From contig CAZAOE010000001.1 of NCBI GenBank assembly GCA_964486685.1, positions 1 through 64,000 on the forward strand: DNA of 64,000 bases. The letters run 5' to 3'. Of this stretch, positions 30,722 to 39,483 are shown piece by piece (the stretch's first letter is position 1; every line of letters starts with the position of its first letter). Under the pieces are notes generated by a model, which did no database searches, was not told the origin of the DNA, and was given only the letters and a program-made list of their open reading frames with translations. Made by a program: the position numbers and the translations under genes. Origin of the DNA: JAIOTH01 sp964486685. GTDB lineage: Bacteria > Patescibacteriota > Patescibacteriia > UBA1558 > S5-K13.

Positions 30722-31801
30722 ATGATTAAAAACAGACTAAATCAAAGAATAAAGATTTCTCATGAAATAATTTTAAAAGTTTCTCAAATTGATGAATTAA
30801 AGGGACAGTGGAATGGCTCTTTGGTTTTGAATCCTAAAATTTTATATCAATTACAAAAATCAGTGGTGATTACTAGCTCGGCTTCTTCCACTCGAATTGA
30901 AGGAGCACAGATGACCGATCAAGAAGTGGAGCGTTTTCTGCGTGGCATTAAGCAAAAAACTCCTCAAAACAGAGATGAGGCAGAAGTGGCTGGTTATGCT
31001 GACTTATTGGGTAGGGTTTTTGATAATTATTCCAGCTTAGAGATTACTGAAGGCCAAATTTTGGGGTTTCATAAAATCATGTTATCTTTTTCAGAAAAGG
31101 ATAAAGAACATTGCGGAAAGTATAAAAACAAAAATAATACCGTCGCTATTATTGAACAGGGTAAAATTAAAAAAATTCTTTTTCAACCTACTCTGCCTTA
31201 CTTAGTTAAAAAAGAAATGGATGATTTATTAGTATGGTGGCAAGAAAGACAGGGGAATAATGATTTGCATCCTTTGGTGATGATTGCTAATTTTATTTTT
31301 GAATTTTTAGCTATCCATCCTTTTGTTGACGGCAACGGCCGTCTCTCGCGAATTTTGATTAATTTATTAATGTTGCAAAAAGGTTATGGTTTTGTTCCTT
31401 ATGTTTCTTTAGAAGAAATTTTTGAGGAAAGGCAGTCAGAATATTATTTAGCTCTAAGAAAAACCCAAAAAAGTCATAAAACTAAAAATGAAGATATTAC
31501 ACCTTGGTTAAATTTTTTTCTTGATGTTATTTTAGTACAAACCAAAAAAGCTTTGAATTTATTGGCAGGGAATGAAAACAGAAAATTGCTTTCTGAAGCA
31601 CAAGAAAAAGTTTATAATTTATTTGTTGATGGTATTGAATTGAAGGTTTCTGAAATTCAAAAGGAAATAAAAATTCCATTACCAACAGTGAAGCAATCTA
31701 TGTCTAAATTAGTAGAATATAAATTAGTTGAAAAAAATGGACAAGGTCCAGCAACCAGATATAAAAAGATAAAAAAGATTCTAGAGAAAGATAAAAAATG
31801 A
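30722..31801 (+). CDS. Fic-domain protein with C-terminal winged helix
   Basis: Fic enzymes transfer AMP or other phosphate groups to target proteins. Active-site loop HPFVDGNGRLSR (residues 199-210) is canonical. The N-terminal inhibitory helix motif SSTRIEG (SxxxEG) marks a self-inhibited class II form. The C-terminal 70 residues (AQEKVYNLF; IPLPTVKQSMSKLVEYKLVEK) look like a winged helix. Length 359 is usual for this type. It sits upstream of a restriction-methylase gene. Confidence 0.93.
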   Translation: MIKNRLNQRIKISHEIILKVSQIDELKGQWNGSLVLNPKILYQLQKSVVITSSASSTRIEGAQMTDQEVERFLRGIKQKTPQNRDEAEVAGYADLLGRVFDNYSSLEITEGQILGFHKIMLSFSEKDKEHCGKYKNKNNTVAIIEQGKIKKILFQPTLPYLVKKEMDDLLVWWQERQGNNDLHPLVMIANFIFEFLAIHPFVDGNGRLSRILINLLMLQKGYGFVPYVSLEEIFEERQSEYYLALRKTQKSHKTKNEDITPWLNFFLDVILVQTKKALNLLAGNENRKLLSEAQEKVYNLFVDGIELKVSEIQKEIKIPLPTVKQSMSKLVEYKLVEKNGQGPATRYKKIKKILEKDKK

Positions 31802-31878
31802 TTGTTTAGAAAGTTTTATGAAGGTTGAAAATAGTAAATTGATTAATTAAATAATTTAAATAATTAAAAATATTAAAT

Positions 31879-34800
31879 ATGTTTAAAGAATATTTTAAGA
31901 ATATTTTAAAAACTTTAAAGCCTGGAGATGCCCGAGAAGAAAGTTTTTATCCAGCATTAAAGATATTTATAGAAAATCTCAGTGAGTTTGAAAATAAAAA
32001 AATTAGCGTTACATTATTACCCAAAAAACACGAGGGGCAGAGTCCAGATTTTAGGATTAGAGAAGGCAACAAGATCATTGGTTATATTGAAGCAAAGGAT
32101 TTTCAAAAACACTCAGATGATCTTGATGAAATAGAGGACAGTAATCAGTTGAAAAGATATAAAAAGGCATTTCCTAATTTAATATTGACTAATTTTTTTG
32201 AATTTAGATTGTATAGAAAGGGTATATTAGCAGATAAGGTACGGATTGGGCGACCTTTTATATCATATGAATTAAAAGTAGTGCCCCCAGTTGAAAATGA
32301 AAAAAAATTTATATCACTAATATCGGAGTTTTTTGCTTTTTCCATTCCAGAAATAAAAAAACCAAAAGAATTGGCCATTGAACTTGGCAATAGAACGCAT
32401 TTTTTAAAAGAAAAAATATTAGAAGAAATAAAAAACGACAATTCAGAAATTATTGGTTTTTATCAAGCATTTAAAAAGCATTTGATTATTAATTTAACAG
32501 AAGATCAATTCGCTGATCTTTATGCTCAAACCATTACTTATGGTTTATTCACAGCCAGAACGCGGACTGCATGTAAAGAATTTAGGAGGGAAACAGCGGT
32601 AAAATTTATTCCTCAAAGCATTCCATTGCTTAAAAAAATATTTGCTTTTATCTCGTCTGAAGAATTGCCAAAATCAATGGAATGGATTGTAGATGAAATT
32701 TCGCAAGTATTAGCCGTCGCTAATATATCTAAAATAATAAAGGATTTTTATAAGAAAGGAAAAGGCACCGACCCTATTATCCATTTCTATGAAACATTTT
32801 TAGGTGAGTATGATCCCAAAGAAAGAGAGAAGAGGGGAGTTTATTATACACCAGAGCCAGTTGTTTCTTATATTGTTCGCTCAGTTAATCAAATTTTAAA
32901 AGAAAAATTTAATAAAAAGGATGGGTTTGCTACTTCATCTGTAACGGTTTTAGACCCAGCTGCTGGTACGCTCACTTTTCCGGCTGAAGCAATAAAATTA
33001 GCTAAAAAGGAGATTCAAAAAAAGTATGGACCTGGTATTTGGCAAAGCACTGTAAAGGGTCATATTTTAAAAAATTTTTATGCCTTTGAACTTTTAATGG
33101 CACCGTATGTCATAGGACACTTAAAAATTTCTTTACTTCTCGAAGAATTAGGTTATAAGATGAGAAATGATGATAAATTTAATTTTTATCTTACAAACAC
33201 TTTGGAAAATGAAGCACCTGACCCAAATCAATTTCCGGGTATTTTTGAAAGAGTTTTGGCTAAAGAATCAGAGCAAGCATTAGAGGTTAAAGAAAAAATT
33301 CCCATTATGGTAGTTATGGGCAATCCACCATATTCTGGAGTTTCTGAAAATAAAGGGGACTGGATTTTGGAACAGATTAAAGAATATAGACAAATTAGGG
33401 GTAAACCACTTGGCGAAAGAAAAGATTGGCTACAGGATGATTATGTAAAATTTTTTCGCTTTGCCCAGTGGAAAATTGAAAAATTAGGAACTGGTATTTT
33501 GGGCTTTATTACTAATCATGCCTGGATTGATAATCCAACTTTTAGGGGAATGCGTTATTCTTTAATGAAAACATTTGATGAAATTTATATTCTTAATTTG
33601 CATGGTAGTGTTTTAAAAAAAGAAAAAACGCCAGAAGGCCAAAAAGACGAAAATGTTTTTGATATTCAACCAGGTGTAGCAATTACAATTTGTATAAAAC
33701 ATCAAGAAAAAATTGATGAAAAAAAAGTTTTATATGCTGAACTTTGGGGATTACGGGGAGACATTAATAAACCAAAGACGAAATATTATTATTTAAATAA
33801 GAATGATGTTAAATCGACGAAGTGGCAACCAATTATTCCTAAAAAGCCTTACTATTTTTTTGTTCCAAAATCAGAAAAAGGACATAAAGAGTATGATAAG
33901 TTTTGGAAAATTACAAACATCTTTCCTATAAATAGTACTGGTATTGTTACTGCCCATGATCATTTTGCTATTGATTTTAAATATGAAGAATTGAAAAATA
34001 AAATTAGCGCTTTTAAATTTTCACCGCACGATGATAATTACGTAAAAAAAGATTATCAACTTAAAGAAAATTATGCATGGCGTGTCTCTAAAGCAAGATA
34101 TGAGTTAAAACAAGTTGATAACTGGCAGAATTATTTTACTAAAATTTTGTATCGTCCTTTTGATGAACGATGGATTTATTATCATTCTTCTGTGGTCTGG
34201 CGAGTTAGAAAAAATGTTATGAAACATATGTTAAAACAGAATTTAGCCCTTACTACTTGCCGCCAACAATCAATTGCTGGATTTCAGCACGTATTAGTAA
34301 CTAATTTAATTACAGAATCTTGTTATGTCTCAAACAGAACAAAAGAGATAGGATATGTTTTTCCCCTATACCTTTACTCTTCTGAAAATAAGCAACAAAC
34401 TATCCTTGATGGACAAGAAAAATTAGATTTAAAGGGAGCTCAACATAAATTAAAAATTAAGAAAGAAAAAGAACCAAATATCAATCCAGAATTATTTGAC
34501 GCGCTTAAAAGTTGTTTTGACAAAGAGCCAACGCCGGAAGAAATTTTTTATTACATTTATGGTACCCTGTATTCAAATACATATAGGAAAAAATATGAGG
34601 AATTTCTTAAAATTGATTTTCCGAAAGTTCCTTTTACAAAGGATTACAAATTATTCAAAAAAATTTCTAAACTTGGTGAGGAGTTAGTGAATTTACATCT
34701 ACTAAAATCACCAAAATTGAATAAACCGTTAGCTAAATTTTATGGAAAGAATGATAATAGTGTAAAAATCCGTAAATATGATAAAAATAAAAGACGAATC

Positions 34801-35034
34801 TATATAAATGAAAAGCAATATTTTGAACCAATAAATAAAGAAATTTGGGAATATATGATTGGAGGATATCAAGTTTTGGATAAATGGCTTAAATATAAAA
34901 AAGGCGAAACTCTGTCTACTGATGACATAAAACATTATTGCCGGATTGCCACAACCCTAGTGGAAACAATTAAAATACAGAAAGAAATAGATAATATCTA
35001 TCCTGAGATTGAAAAAAAATTAATTAATTCATGA
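31879..35034 (+). CDS. Helicase-less restriction-modification enzyme (type IIG / ISP-like), nuclease plus N6-adenine methylase
   Basis: 1051 residues. A PD-(D/E)XK nuclease is at the N-terminus (SPDF at 55-58, GYIEAKD with E71 and K73). A helical linker leads to the methylase: motif I VLDPAAGTLTF (about residue 357) and catalytic NPPY (about residue 482). The C-terminal ~450 residues are the likely DNA-specificity part. No helicase motifs and no separate S subunit, so it is a single-chain enzyme. Whether it still cuts cannot be told. Confidence 0.9.
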   Translation: MFKEYFKNILKTLKPGDAREESFYPALKIFIENLSEFENKKISVTLLPKKHEGQSPDFRIREGNKIIGYIEAKDFQKHSDDLDEIEDSNQLKRYKKAFPNLILTNFFEFRLYRKGILADKVRIGRPFISYELKVVPPVENEKKFISLISEFFAFSIPEIKKPKELAIELGNRTHFLKEKILEEIKNDNSEIIGFYQAFKKHLIINLTEDQFADLYAQTITYGLFTARTRTACKEFRRETAVKFIPQSIPLLKKIFAFISSEELPKSMEWIVDEISQVLAVANISKIIKDFYKKGKGTDPIIHFYETFLGEYDPKEREKRGVYYTPEPVVSYIVRSVNQILKEKFNKKDGFATSSVTVLDPAAGTLTFPAEAIKLAKKEIQKKYGPGIWQSTVKGHILKNFYAFELLMAPYVIGHLKISLLLEELGYKMRNDDKFNFYLTNTLENEAPDPNQFPGIFERVLAKESEQALEVKEKIPIMVVMGNPPYSGVSENKGDWILEQIKEYRQIRGKPLGERKDWLQDDYVKFFRFAQWKIEKLGTGILGFITNHAWIDNPTFRGMRYSLMKTFDEIYILNLHGSVLKKEKTPEGQKDENVFDIQPGVAITICIKHQEKIDEKKVLYAELWGLRGDINKPKTKYYYLNKNDVKSTKWQPIIPKKPYYFFVPKSEKGHKEYDKFWKITNIFPINSTGIVTAHDHFAIDFKYEELKNKISAFKFSPHDDNYVKKDYQLKENYAWRVSKARYELKQVDNWQNYFTKILYRPFDERWIYYHSSVVWRVRKNVMKHMLKQNLALTTCRQQSIAGFQHVLVTNLITESCYVSNRTKEIGYVFPLYLYSSENKQQTILDGQEKLDLKGAQHKLKIKKEKEPNINPELFDALKSCFDKEPTPEEIFYYIYGTLYSNTYRKKYEEFLKIDFPKVPFTKDYKLFKKISKLGEELVNLHLLKSPKLNKPLAKFYGKNDNSVKIRKYDKNKRRIYINEKQYFEPINKEIWEYMIGGYQVLDKWLKYKKGETLSTDDIKHYCRIATTLVETIKIQKEIDNIYPEIEKKLINS

Positions 35035-35084
35035 ATTTTTAGGAATTAATGGAGGTGGGAGGGAATTTAAAGTAAACAATAATC

Positions 35085-35672
35085 ATGGAAATAAAAAAAG
35101 CAAAATATCAAATAGAAATTACTACTATAGCTACCGACCACAGGCTTATTAGGGATAAGTGGTTGAATATAAAAAGAATTCTTGATGCAATTTATAAAGA
35201 ACTTTCTCCATTAATAGATGATCAACAAACGATATCTATAAATAAATTTTTTTTGCCAATAGAACAGAAAAAATTATTTCAATCTGTGCTAGAAAAAATG
35301 TGGGAAGATAATATAATAGATTATTATAATTACGAAACACCTGGTATAACAACTTCTGAATCGATTCGTAAATTTTTAAGAGGCGAAAATTTTGTAGTAA
35401 AAAATAGAAATATTTTTGAAAATTACAGAAAAAAAATTTCAGAGTTTTATGATTTTATTGAAAAAGATGGGAGAAAAAGATTTCCAGAAGTATATAGTAT
35501 AACACAATCAAACAGTAAAAAAATAATAAATAATAAATTAGCAGACACTAATCAACAAAACAGAAAAATTGAACCAAAATGGTGGGAAAAAACTTGGATA
35601 CAAATTATAGTATTACTGGGTTCATGCGCTGGAATTATTGGATTGTTTTTTTTGTTTACAAGTAAAAAGTGA
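35085..35672 (+). CDS. Hypothetical tail-anchored protein upstream of the FtsK pair
   Basis: 195 residues, no recognised family. The N-terminal 165 residues are soluble, helical and charged; then WWEKTWIQIIVLLGSCAGII and GLFFLFTSKK form a single C-terminal membrane helix. GGAGG occurs 36 bp before the ATG (too far for a normal ribosome site). It is followed 15 bp later by the first FtsK-like gene, so it may be the membrane partner of that motor; this is inference from position. Confidence 0.65.
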   Translation: MEIKKAKYQIEITTIATDHRLIRDKWLNIKRILDAIYKELSPLIDDQQTISINKFFLPIEQKKLFQSVLEKMWEDNIIDYYNYETPGITTSESIRKFLRGENFVVKNRNIFENYRKKISEFYDFIEKDGRKRFPEVYSITQSNSKKIINNKLADTNQQNRKIEPKWWEKTWIQIIVLLGSCAGIIGLFFLFTSKK

Positions 35673-35687
35673 TTTAGAAAAAATAAC

Positions 35688-36773
35688 ATGATAGTTGAAC
35701 TACAAAAAGCTTTTGAATCAAAACAATTTCAAAATCGTCAAACAGAAACTTTAATTCCTATTGGGGTAAGTTTTAATTTTGAATATGTTTTTGAGGATTT
35801 AAAAGATTTAAGATCTATAATAATAGCTGGAGCCACTGGTTCTGGAAAATCAACCTTTAATCATTGTTTAATAACTAGTTTATTAAAACAAAATAATAAT
35901 ATTTCTCTGATTTTATATGATGCTAAAAGAGTAGAGCTTTTCCCTTATAATGGAATAGAATGTTTGTTGGGAGAGGTTACTACTAAGACAGATGATATAA
36001 AAGAGCAATTTGAATATTTAGAAAAAGAATTTTCTATTAGATCTGCTAGTAAAAAAGAAGGTGTTGATATATATAAAAATTATGATCCTATAATTATAGT
36101 TATTGAAGAATGTTCGAGTATTATGTGTCAGCAAGGAGAGTATTTTAATCAAATAATTCCTAAAATCGCCAAGGAGGGTCCAGATTTGAATATGTATATA
36201 ATTATATCTACTGCCCGACCAGCGATCAATGTTTTTACTGAAGAAATAAAAGAATCCTTTTTCGCTAAAATAGCTTTTGCCACCGCTAGTTTAGATAATT
36301 CAGACACTATAATAGGAGAAACTGGAGCAGAAAAACTTTTAGGTGAGGGAGATATGTTATTTAAAAAAGGAGACGAGCCCATAAGAAGATTACAGGGTTT
36401 TTATGTTAGTGATGAAGAGGTGAAAAATGTTGTTAATGAGGATATGGCTGGGCAGAAAGGATTAAATAATGAGCAAGATGAAATAAAAAATGAATTGGAA
36501 CCAATTGATTCTAAAATTGATATTAGTAAAGAAAGAATTAAAAGAACATTTGATCATTTTGATATTAAAGTGAAAATGGGGAAAGTTAATATTGGTCCAA
36601 TGGTAACTCAATTTATAATAAAGCCTAAAAATGGAGTTAAATTATCTAAAATAATGGCCCTAGAAAATGTTTTAGCTATGAATCTAACAGCAAGGAGTGT
36701 TAGAATAGATGTTTCTTTTTTTGAAAAAGGTTTAATTAGTATTGAAGTGTCTAATTATAATTTAACTAAATAA
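35688..36773 (+). CDS. FtsK-type motor, active ATPase followed by alpha domain
   Basis: 361 residues. Residues 1-245 are an FtsK/SpoIIIE beta (RecA-like) domain: Walker A GATGSGKSTF, a Walker-B-like IIIVIEECSSIM (Glu for Asp), then TGAEKLLGEGDMLF and LQGFYVSDEEVKNVV. Residues ~265-361 resemble the FtsK alpha domain (GPMVTQFIIKPKNGVKLSKI; NLTARSVRIDV). In normal FtsK alpha precedes beta, so the order here is reversed. There are no membrane helices. One base separates it from its partner. Confidence 0.88.
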   Translation: MIVELQKAFESKQFQNRQTETLIPIGVSFNFEYVFEDLKDLRSIIIAGATGSGKSTFNHCLITSLLKQNNNISLILYDAKRVELFPYNGIECLLGEVTTKTDDIKEQFEYLEKEFSIRSASKKEGVDIYKNYDPIIIVIEECSSIMCQQGEYFNQIIPKIAKEGPDLNMYIIISTARPAINVFTEEIKESFFAKIAFATASLDNSDTIIGETGAEKLLGEGDMLFKKGDEPIRRLQGFYVSDEEVKNVVNEDMAGQKGLNNEQDEIKNELEPIDSKIDISKERIKRTFDHFDIKVKMGKVNIGPMVTQFIIKPKNGVKLSKIMALENVLAMNLTARSVRIDVSFFEKGLISIEVSNYNLTK

Positions 36774-36774
36774 T

Positions 36775-37803
36775 ATGCCTCATATAGATATAAATAAAAA
36801 GAGAAATGACCCCAATGCTAGAGTACCTCTGAGTTTGGCTTGGAAAGAGGAAATAATGCATTTAAATAAAGATGAACTTATAATCCCCCTAGGAAGAGAC
36901 AAAAGTCAAAAACTGCATTTTATAAATTTAAAAGAATGGCTTCATATTTTAAGTGCGGGAATGGCTCTTTCTGGTGTGGGTATGTTTAGTAGGGTTACTC
37001 TTTTTTCTCTAATTAAACAAAGATCTCATCAAGATTTAAGAATTATTTTAATTGATCCTATTCGTAGATTTAGTAATTTTAATAATATTTCTCATTTATT
37101 ATTTCCAATTATTCATAAAGCTAAAAAAGCTTTATCGGCTTTAGAATGGTGCGTTTTTGAAATAGAAAGAAGATATCAGATATTATTTAAAACAAGGAAA
37201 AAAGATATATATTCTTATAATGAAAAGGGAAATCAAGTTGTATTTCCTAATATTGTAATATTTATTAGTGAGTTAGGAGAACTTATGCCCGATAGAGATA
37301 TAGAAACAGCTTTGGTTAGAATAGCACAAATGGCTAAGGCCGTAGGAATACATCTTATCATAGGAACCCAGATGTTAAATAAAGAAATTATTACCGATTT
37401 AATATTTTCTAATATATCAGTTAGGGTAGGATTTCAAGTCCCTTCAGAAGAAGAAGCAGAGGTTTTAGAAATATCTGGAATGGAAACACTTATTGGTCAA
37501 GGAGATATGATTTATCAAGATTATAATGGTAAGAGATTAGAATTACAAGGATTCCATATTAGTGATGAAGAAATAGAAGAATTTATTAAAAATGAAATTA
37601 CAGATGATAGAGTGAATGAAGAATGGTTATATAAAAAAGCTAAGAAAATTATTTTAGACCAAAAGCAAGCTTCGGCTACTCTTTTACAGAGAAGATTGAG
37701 TATTGGTTATGCTAAAGCCTCTAGAATAATTGACAAAATGGAAGAAGAAGGTTTAGTGAGTCCTCAGAATGGTCCTAAACCACGAAAGATTTTAAAACAA
37801 TGA
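36775..37803 (+). CDS. FtsK-type motor with dead Walker A plus gamma winged helix
   Basis: 342 residues. The FtsK beta fold is clear (LRIILIDPIRRFSNF; ALEWCVFEIERRYQ; AKAVGIHLIIGTQ; GQGDMIY), but the P-loop reads SAGMALSGVGMF without GK[ST], and Walker B is IVIFISELGELM, so ATP hydrolysis is unlikely. The last 60 residues are the FtsK gamma domain (ASATLLQRRLSIGYAKASRI, IDKMEEEGLV), which reads DNA polarity sequences. It needs the upstream motor as partner. Confidence 0.88.
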   Translation: MPHIDINKKRNDPNARVPLSLAWKEEIMHLNKDELIIPLGRDKSQKLHFINLKEWLHILSAGMALSGVGMFSRVTLFSLIKQRSHQDLRIILIDPIRRFSNFNNISHLLFPIIHKAKKALSALEWCVFEIERRYQILFKTRKKDIYSYNEKGNQVVFPNIVIFISELGELMPDRDIETALVRIAQMAKAVGIHLIIGTQMLNKEIITDLIFSNISVRVGFQVPSEEEAEVLEISGMETLIGQGDMIYQDYNGKRLELQGFHISDEEIEEFIKNEITDDRVNEEWLYKKAKKIILDQKQASATLLQRRLSIGYAKASRIIDKMEEEGLVSPQNGPKPRKILKQ

Positions 37804-38165
37804 ATATCTATCTTGACATTGATGGTGTCTTATTAAAAAAGCATGGCGAACCCGCTGACAATGTTTTAGATTTTTTAAAAGAAATGACAGATAATCACGA
37901 TTGCTATTGGCTAACTACTCATTGTCGTAATGGTGAAAGTAATGCCGTAGAATATTTAGAAGATAAATTACCCAATGAAGCTTTAGAATATCTAAATAAA
38001 ATAAAACCAGCTTATTGGGATACTTTAAAAACTGAGGCCATAGATTTTTCAAAGAAGTTTAAATGGTATGATGATTATATAATGGAAGCAGAGGAGAGCG
38101 TTTTAAAAGAAAATAATTGTTTGGATAGTTTTGTGAGGGTTGAGAATAGTAAATTAATATATTAA
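37800..38165 (+). CDS. Small HAD-like protein
   Basis: 121 residues. MNIYLDIDGVLL is HAD motif I (DxDGV), and CYWLTTHC is a plausible motif II (Thr). A C-terminal acidic motif is not clear (KWYDDYIMEAEE). It overlaps the second FtsK-like gene by four bases (ATGA), so it is translationally coupled. It may be a phosphatase; the substrate is unknown. Confidence 0.7.
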   Translation: MNIYLDIDGVLLKKHGEPADNVLDFLKEMTDNHDCYWLTTHCRNGESNAVEYLEDKLPNEALEYLNKIKPAYWDTLKTEAIDFSKKFKWYDDYIMEAEESVLKENNCLDSFVRVENSKLIY

Positions 38166-38169
38166 ATAT

Positions 38170-38583
38170 ATGTCTAAAAAATTAAAATTGTTTTTTATAG
38201 TGGCTTTGTTTTTTATTATATTAACTCCCCAAATTTCTCAAGCTACAATGGCAGTTAATGAAATGATTATTAATCCCGAAACTAAAGAGTGTACTTGGTT
38301 TAATAGTGGAGATGAATGTCAGGAATGTGAAAAGCCTAGAGGGTGGGTAACTTATTCAGGGGGTGATGAAAGTTATGTAGAAGGAGAAGAATGTCCGCTG
38401 GGATATAAAAGGATCAAAGATTTAAAAATAAATTGTCATGTTCGAGATTGGAGAGCTTTTTCTAATGCGATGTGTTCTGGTTTTATTGCTAGTAGATATG
38501 CCTTCTGGTATAAAATTTTCCCTATCATTTTAATAGGATTAATAATAATTTTAATTATATTTTTGAAGAAAAGAAAAAAATAA
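38170..38583 (+). CDS. Exported Cys-containing membrane protein
   Basis: 137 residues. N-terminal signal peptide (KLKLFFIVALFFIILTPQIS, cut near SQA), an external domain of about 80 residues with six or so cysteines (KECTWFNSGDECQECEKPRG; EECPLGYK), and a C-terminal membrane helix with basic tail (IILIGLIIILIIFLKKRKK). No known family. It closes the operon that starts at 35085 and is followed by a terminator. Confidence 0.7.
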   Translation: MSKKLKLFFIVALFFIILTPQISQATMAVNEMIINPETKECTWFNSGDECQECEKPRGWVTYSGGDESYVEGEECPLGYKRIKDLKINCHVRDWRAFSNAMCSGFIASRYAFWYKIFPIILIGLIIILIIFLKKRKK

Positions 38584-38595
38584 AATAATTTTTCA

Positions 38596-38633
38596 AAAAT
38601 CACTTCAAGTAATATGTCTGAGGTGATTTTTTT
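38596..38633 (+). terminator. Rho-independent terminator ending the FtsK operon
   Basis: AAATCACTTCA, loop AGTAATATGTC, TGAGGTGATTT (one G-U pair), then TTTT. Confidence 0.8.
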
Positions 38634-38667
38634 GTTTACTATTGAATTCTGTCAAGTTTAAGTTTTA

Positions 38668-38697
38668 TTGACAAGTTGTTAATAATTAAGATACAAT
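38668..38697 (+). promoter_or_regulatory. Promoter of the LexA-like/MazF operon
   Basis: TTGACA (38668-38673, perfect), 18-bp spacer, TACAAT (38692-38697). A DnaA-box-like TGTGGATAA (38708-38716) lies just after the likely start point. Confidence 0.7.
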
Positions 38698-38733
38698 TAA
38701 ATTAGGGTGTGGATAAGTAATAATTTTAAAAAT

Positions 38734-39483
38734 ATGCATAAAATACAACAAAAAATTCTAAATCTTGCTGGAGACAAAAACTTGGCAAATTTAACTTTGC
38801 GTAAAATAGGAGAATTTATCGGAGAAAAAGGAAGTCCGCAAAAGATAAAACATCATTTAGAAAAATTAAAAGAAAAAGGGCTTTTGATTCAAAGTATTGA
38901 TGGCAAAGAGATTAAAAGAATAAGTTCAAATAATATTGATAAAAACACGAAGTTAATATCATTACCAATTTATGGCTCGGCTAATTGTGGGCAGGCCTTG
39001 GAATTGGCTAATAATACTATAGAAGAATATTTGAAAGTTTCTAAAAGCATTTTGGGAGAGAGTTTGCTTAAAAAAATTAAAGATTTATTTGTTTTAAAAG
39101 CAGTAGGGAATTCTATGAATCAAGCCAATATTGATGGTGATTCAATTGAAGATGGAGATTATGTTATTATTGATAGAAAACAAAAAAGTCCAGATAATAG
39201 CGATTATGTTGTTTCGATAATTGATGGGGCTGCAAATATAAAAAAGTTTTTTGTTGATAAAAATAATAAACAAGTTGTCTTGGTTTCGGAGTCATTTTCT
39301 GATACTGCTCCAATACATATACATAAAAATGATTTAAATGATTATTCTATTTGTGGTCGAGTGGTAAAAGTAATGAAAAGACCAGAAAATTTAGAGGCCT
39401 GGCATAATGCCGGAGCTAAGGATACTTTAAAAAATTTAGGCCCCATATCCAAAGAAGAACATAAGTATTATATGAATTTATAA
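38734..39483 (+). CDS. LexA/UmuD-like S24 protease-repressor
   Basis: 249 residues from ATG 38734; a GTG at 38707 is less likely. The N-terminus is a winged helix (LTLRKIGEFIGEKGSPQKIK, HHLEKLKEKGLL). The C-terminus is an S24 peptidase with Ser127 in VGNSMN and Lys170 in ANIKKFF. The probable self-cleavage site is Cys85-Gly86 (SANCGQA), as in UmuD rather than the Ala-Gly of LexA. It likely represses its own operon and is inactivated by RecA filaments. The stop overlaps the MazF start. Confidence 0.88.
   Translation: MHKIQQKILNLAGDKNLANLTLRKIGEFIGEKGSPQKIKHHLEKLKEKGLLIQSIDGKEIKRISSNNIDKNTKLISLPIYGSANCGQALELANNTIEEYLKVSKSILGESLLKKIKDLFVLKAVGNSMNQANIDGDSIEDGDYVIIDRKQKSPDNSDYVVSIIDGAANIKKFFVDKNNKQVVLVSESFSDTAPIHIHKNDLNDYSICGRVVKVMKRPENLEAWHNAGAKDTLKNLGPISKEEHKYYMNL

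Noticed and set aside
35688..36773. Reading the first motor gene as an ordinary cell-division FtsK
   Set aside because: It has no N-terminal membrane domain, its alpha-like domain is C-terminal, and it has no gamma domain.
20153..38716. DnaA boxes (TTATCCACA/TGTGGATAA at 20153, 30588, 38708; near-match at 23801) as a replication origin
   Set aside because: About one perfect 9-mer is expected by chance in 64 kb of this composition, three are found, and they are far apart. No dnaA gene or AT-rich unwinding array accompanies them.
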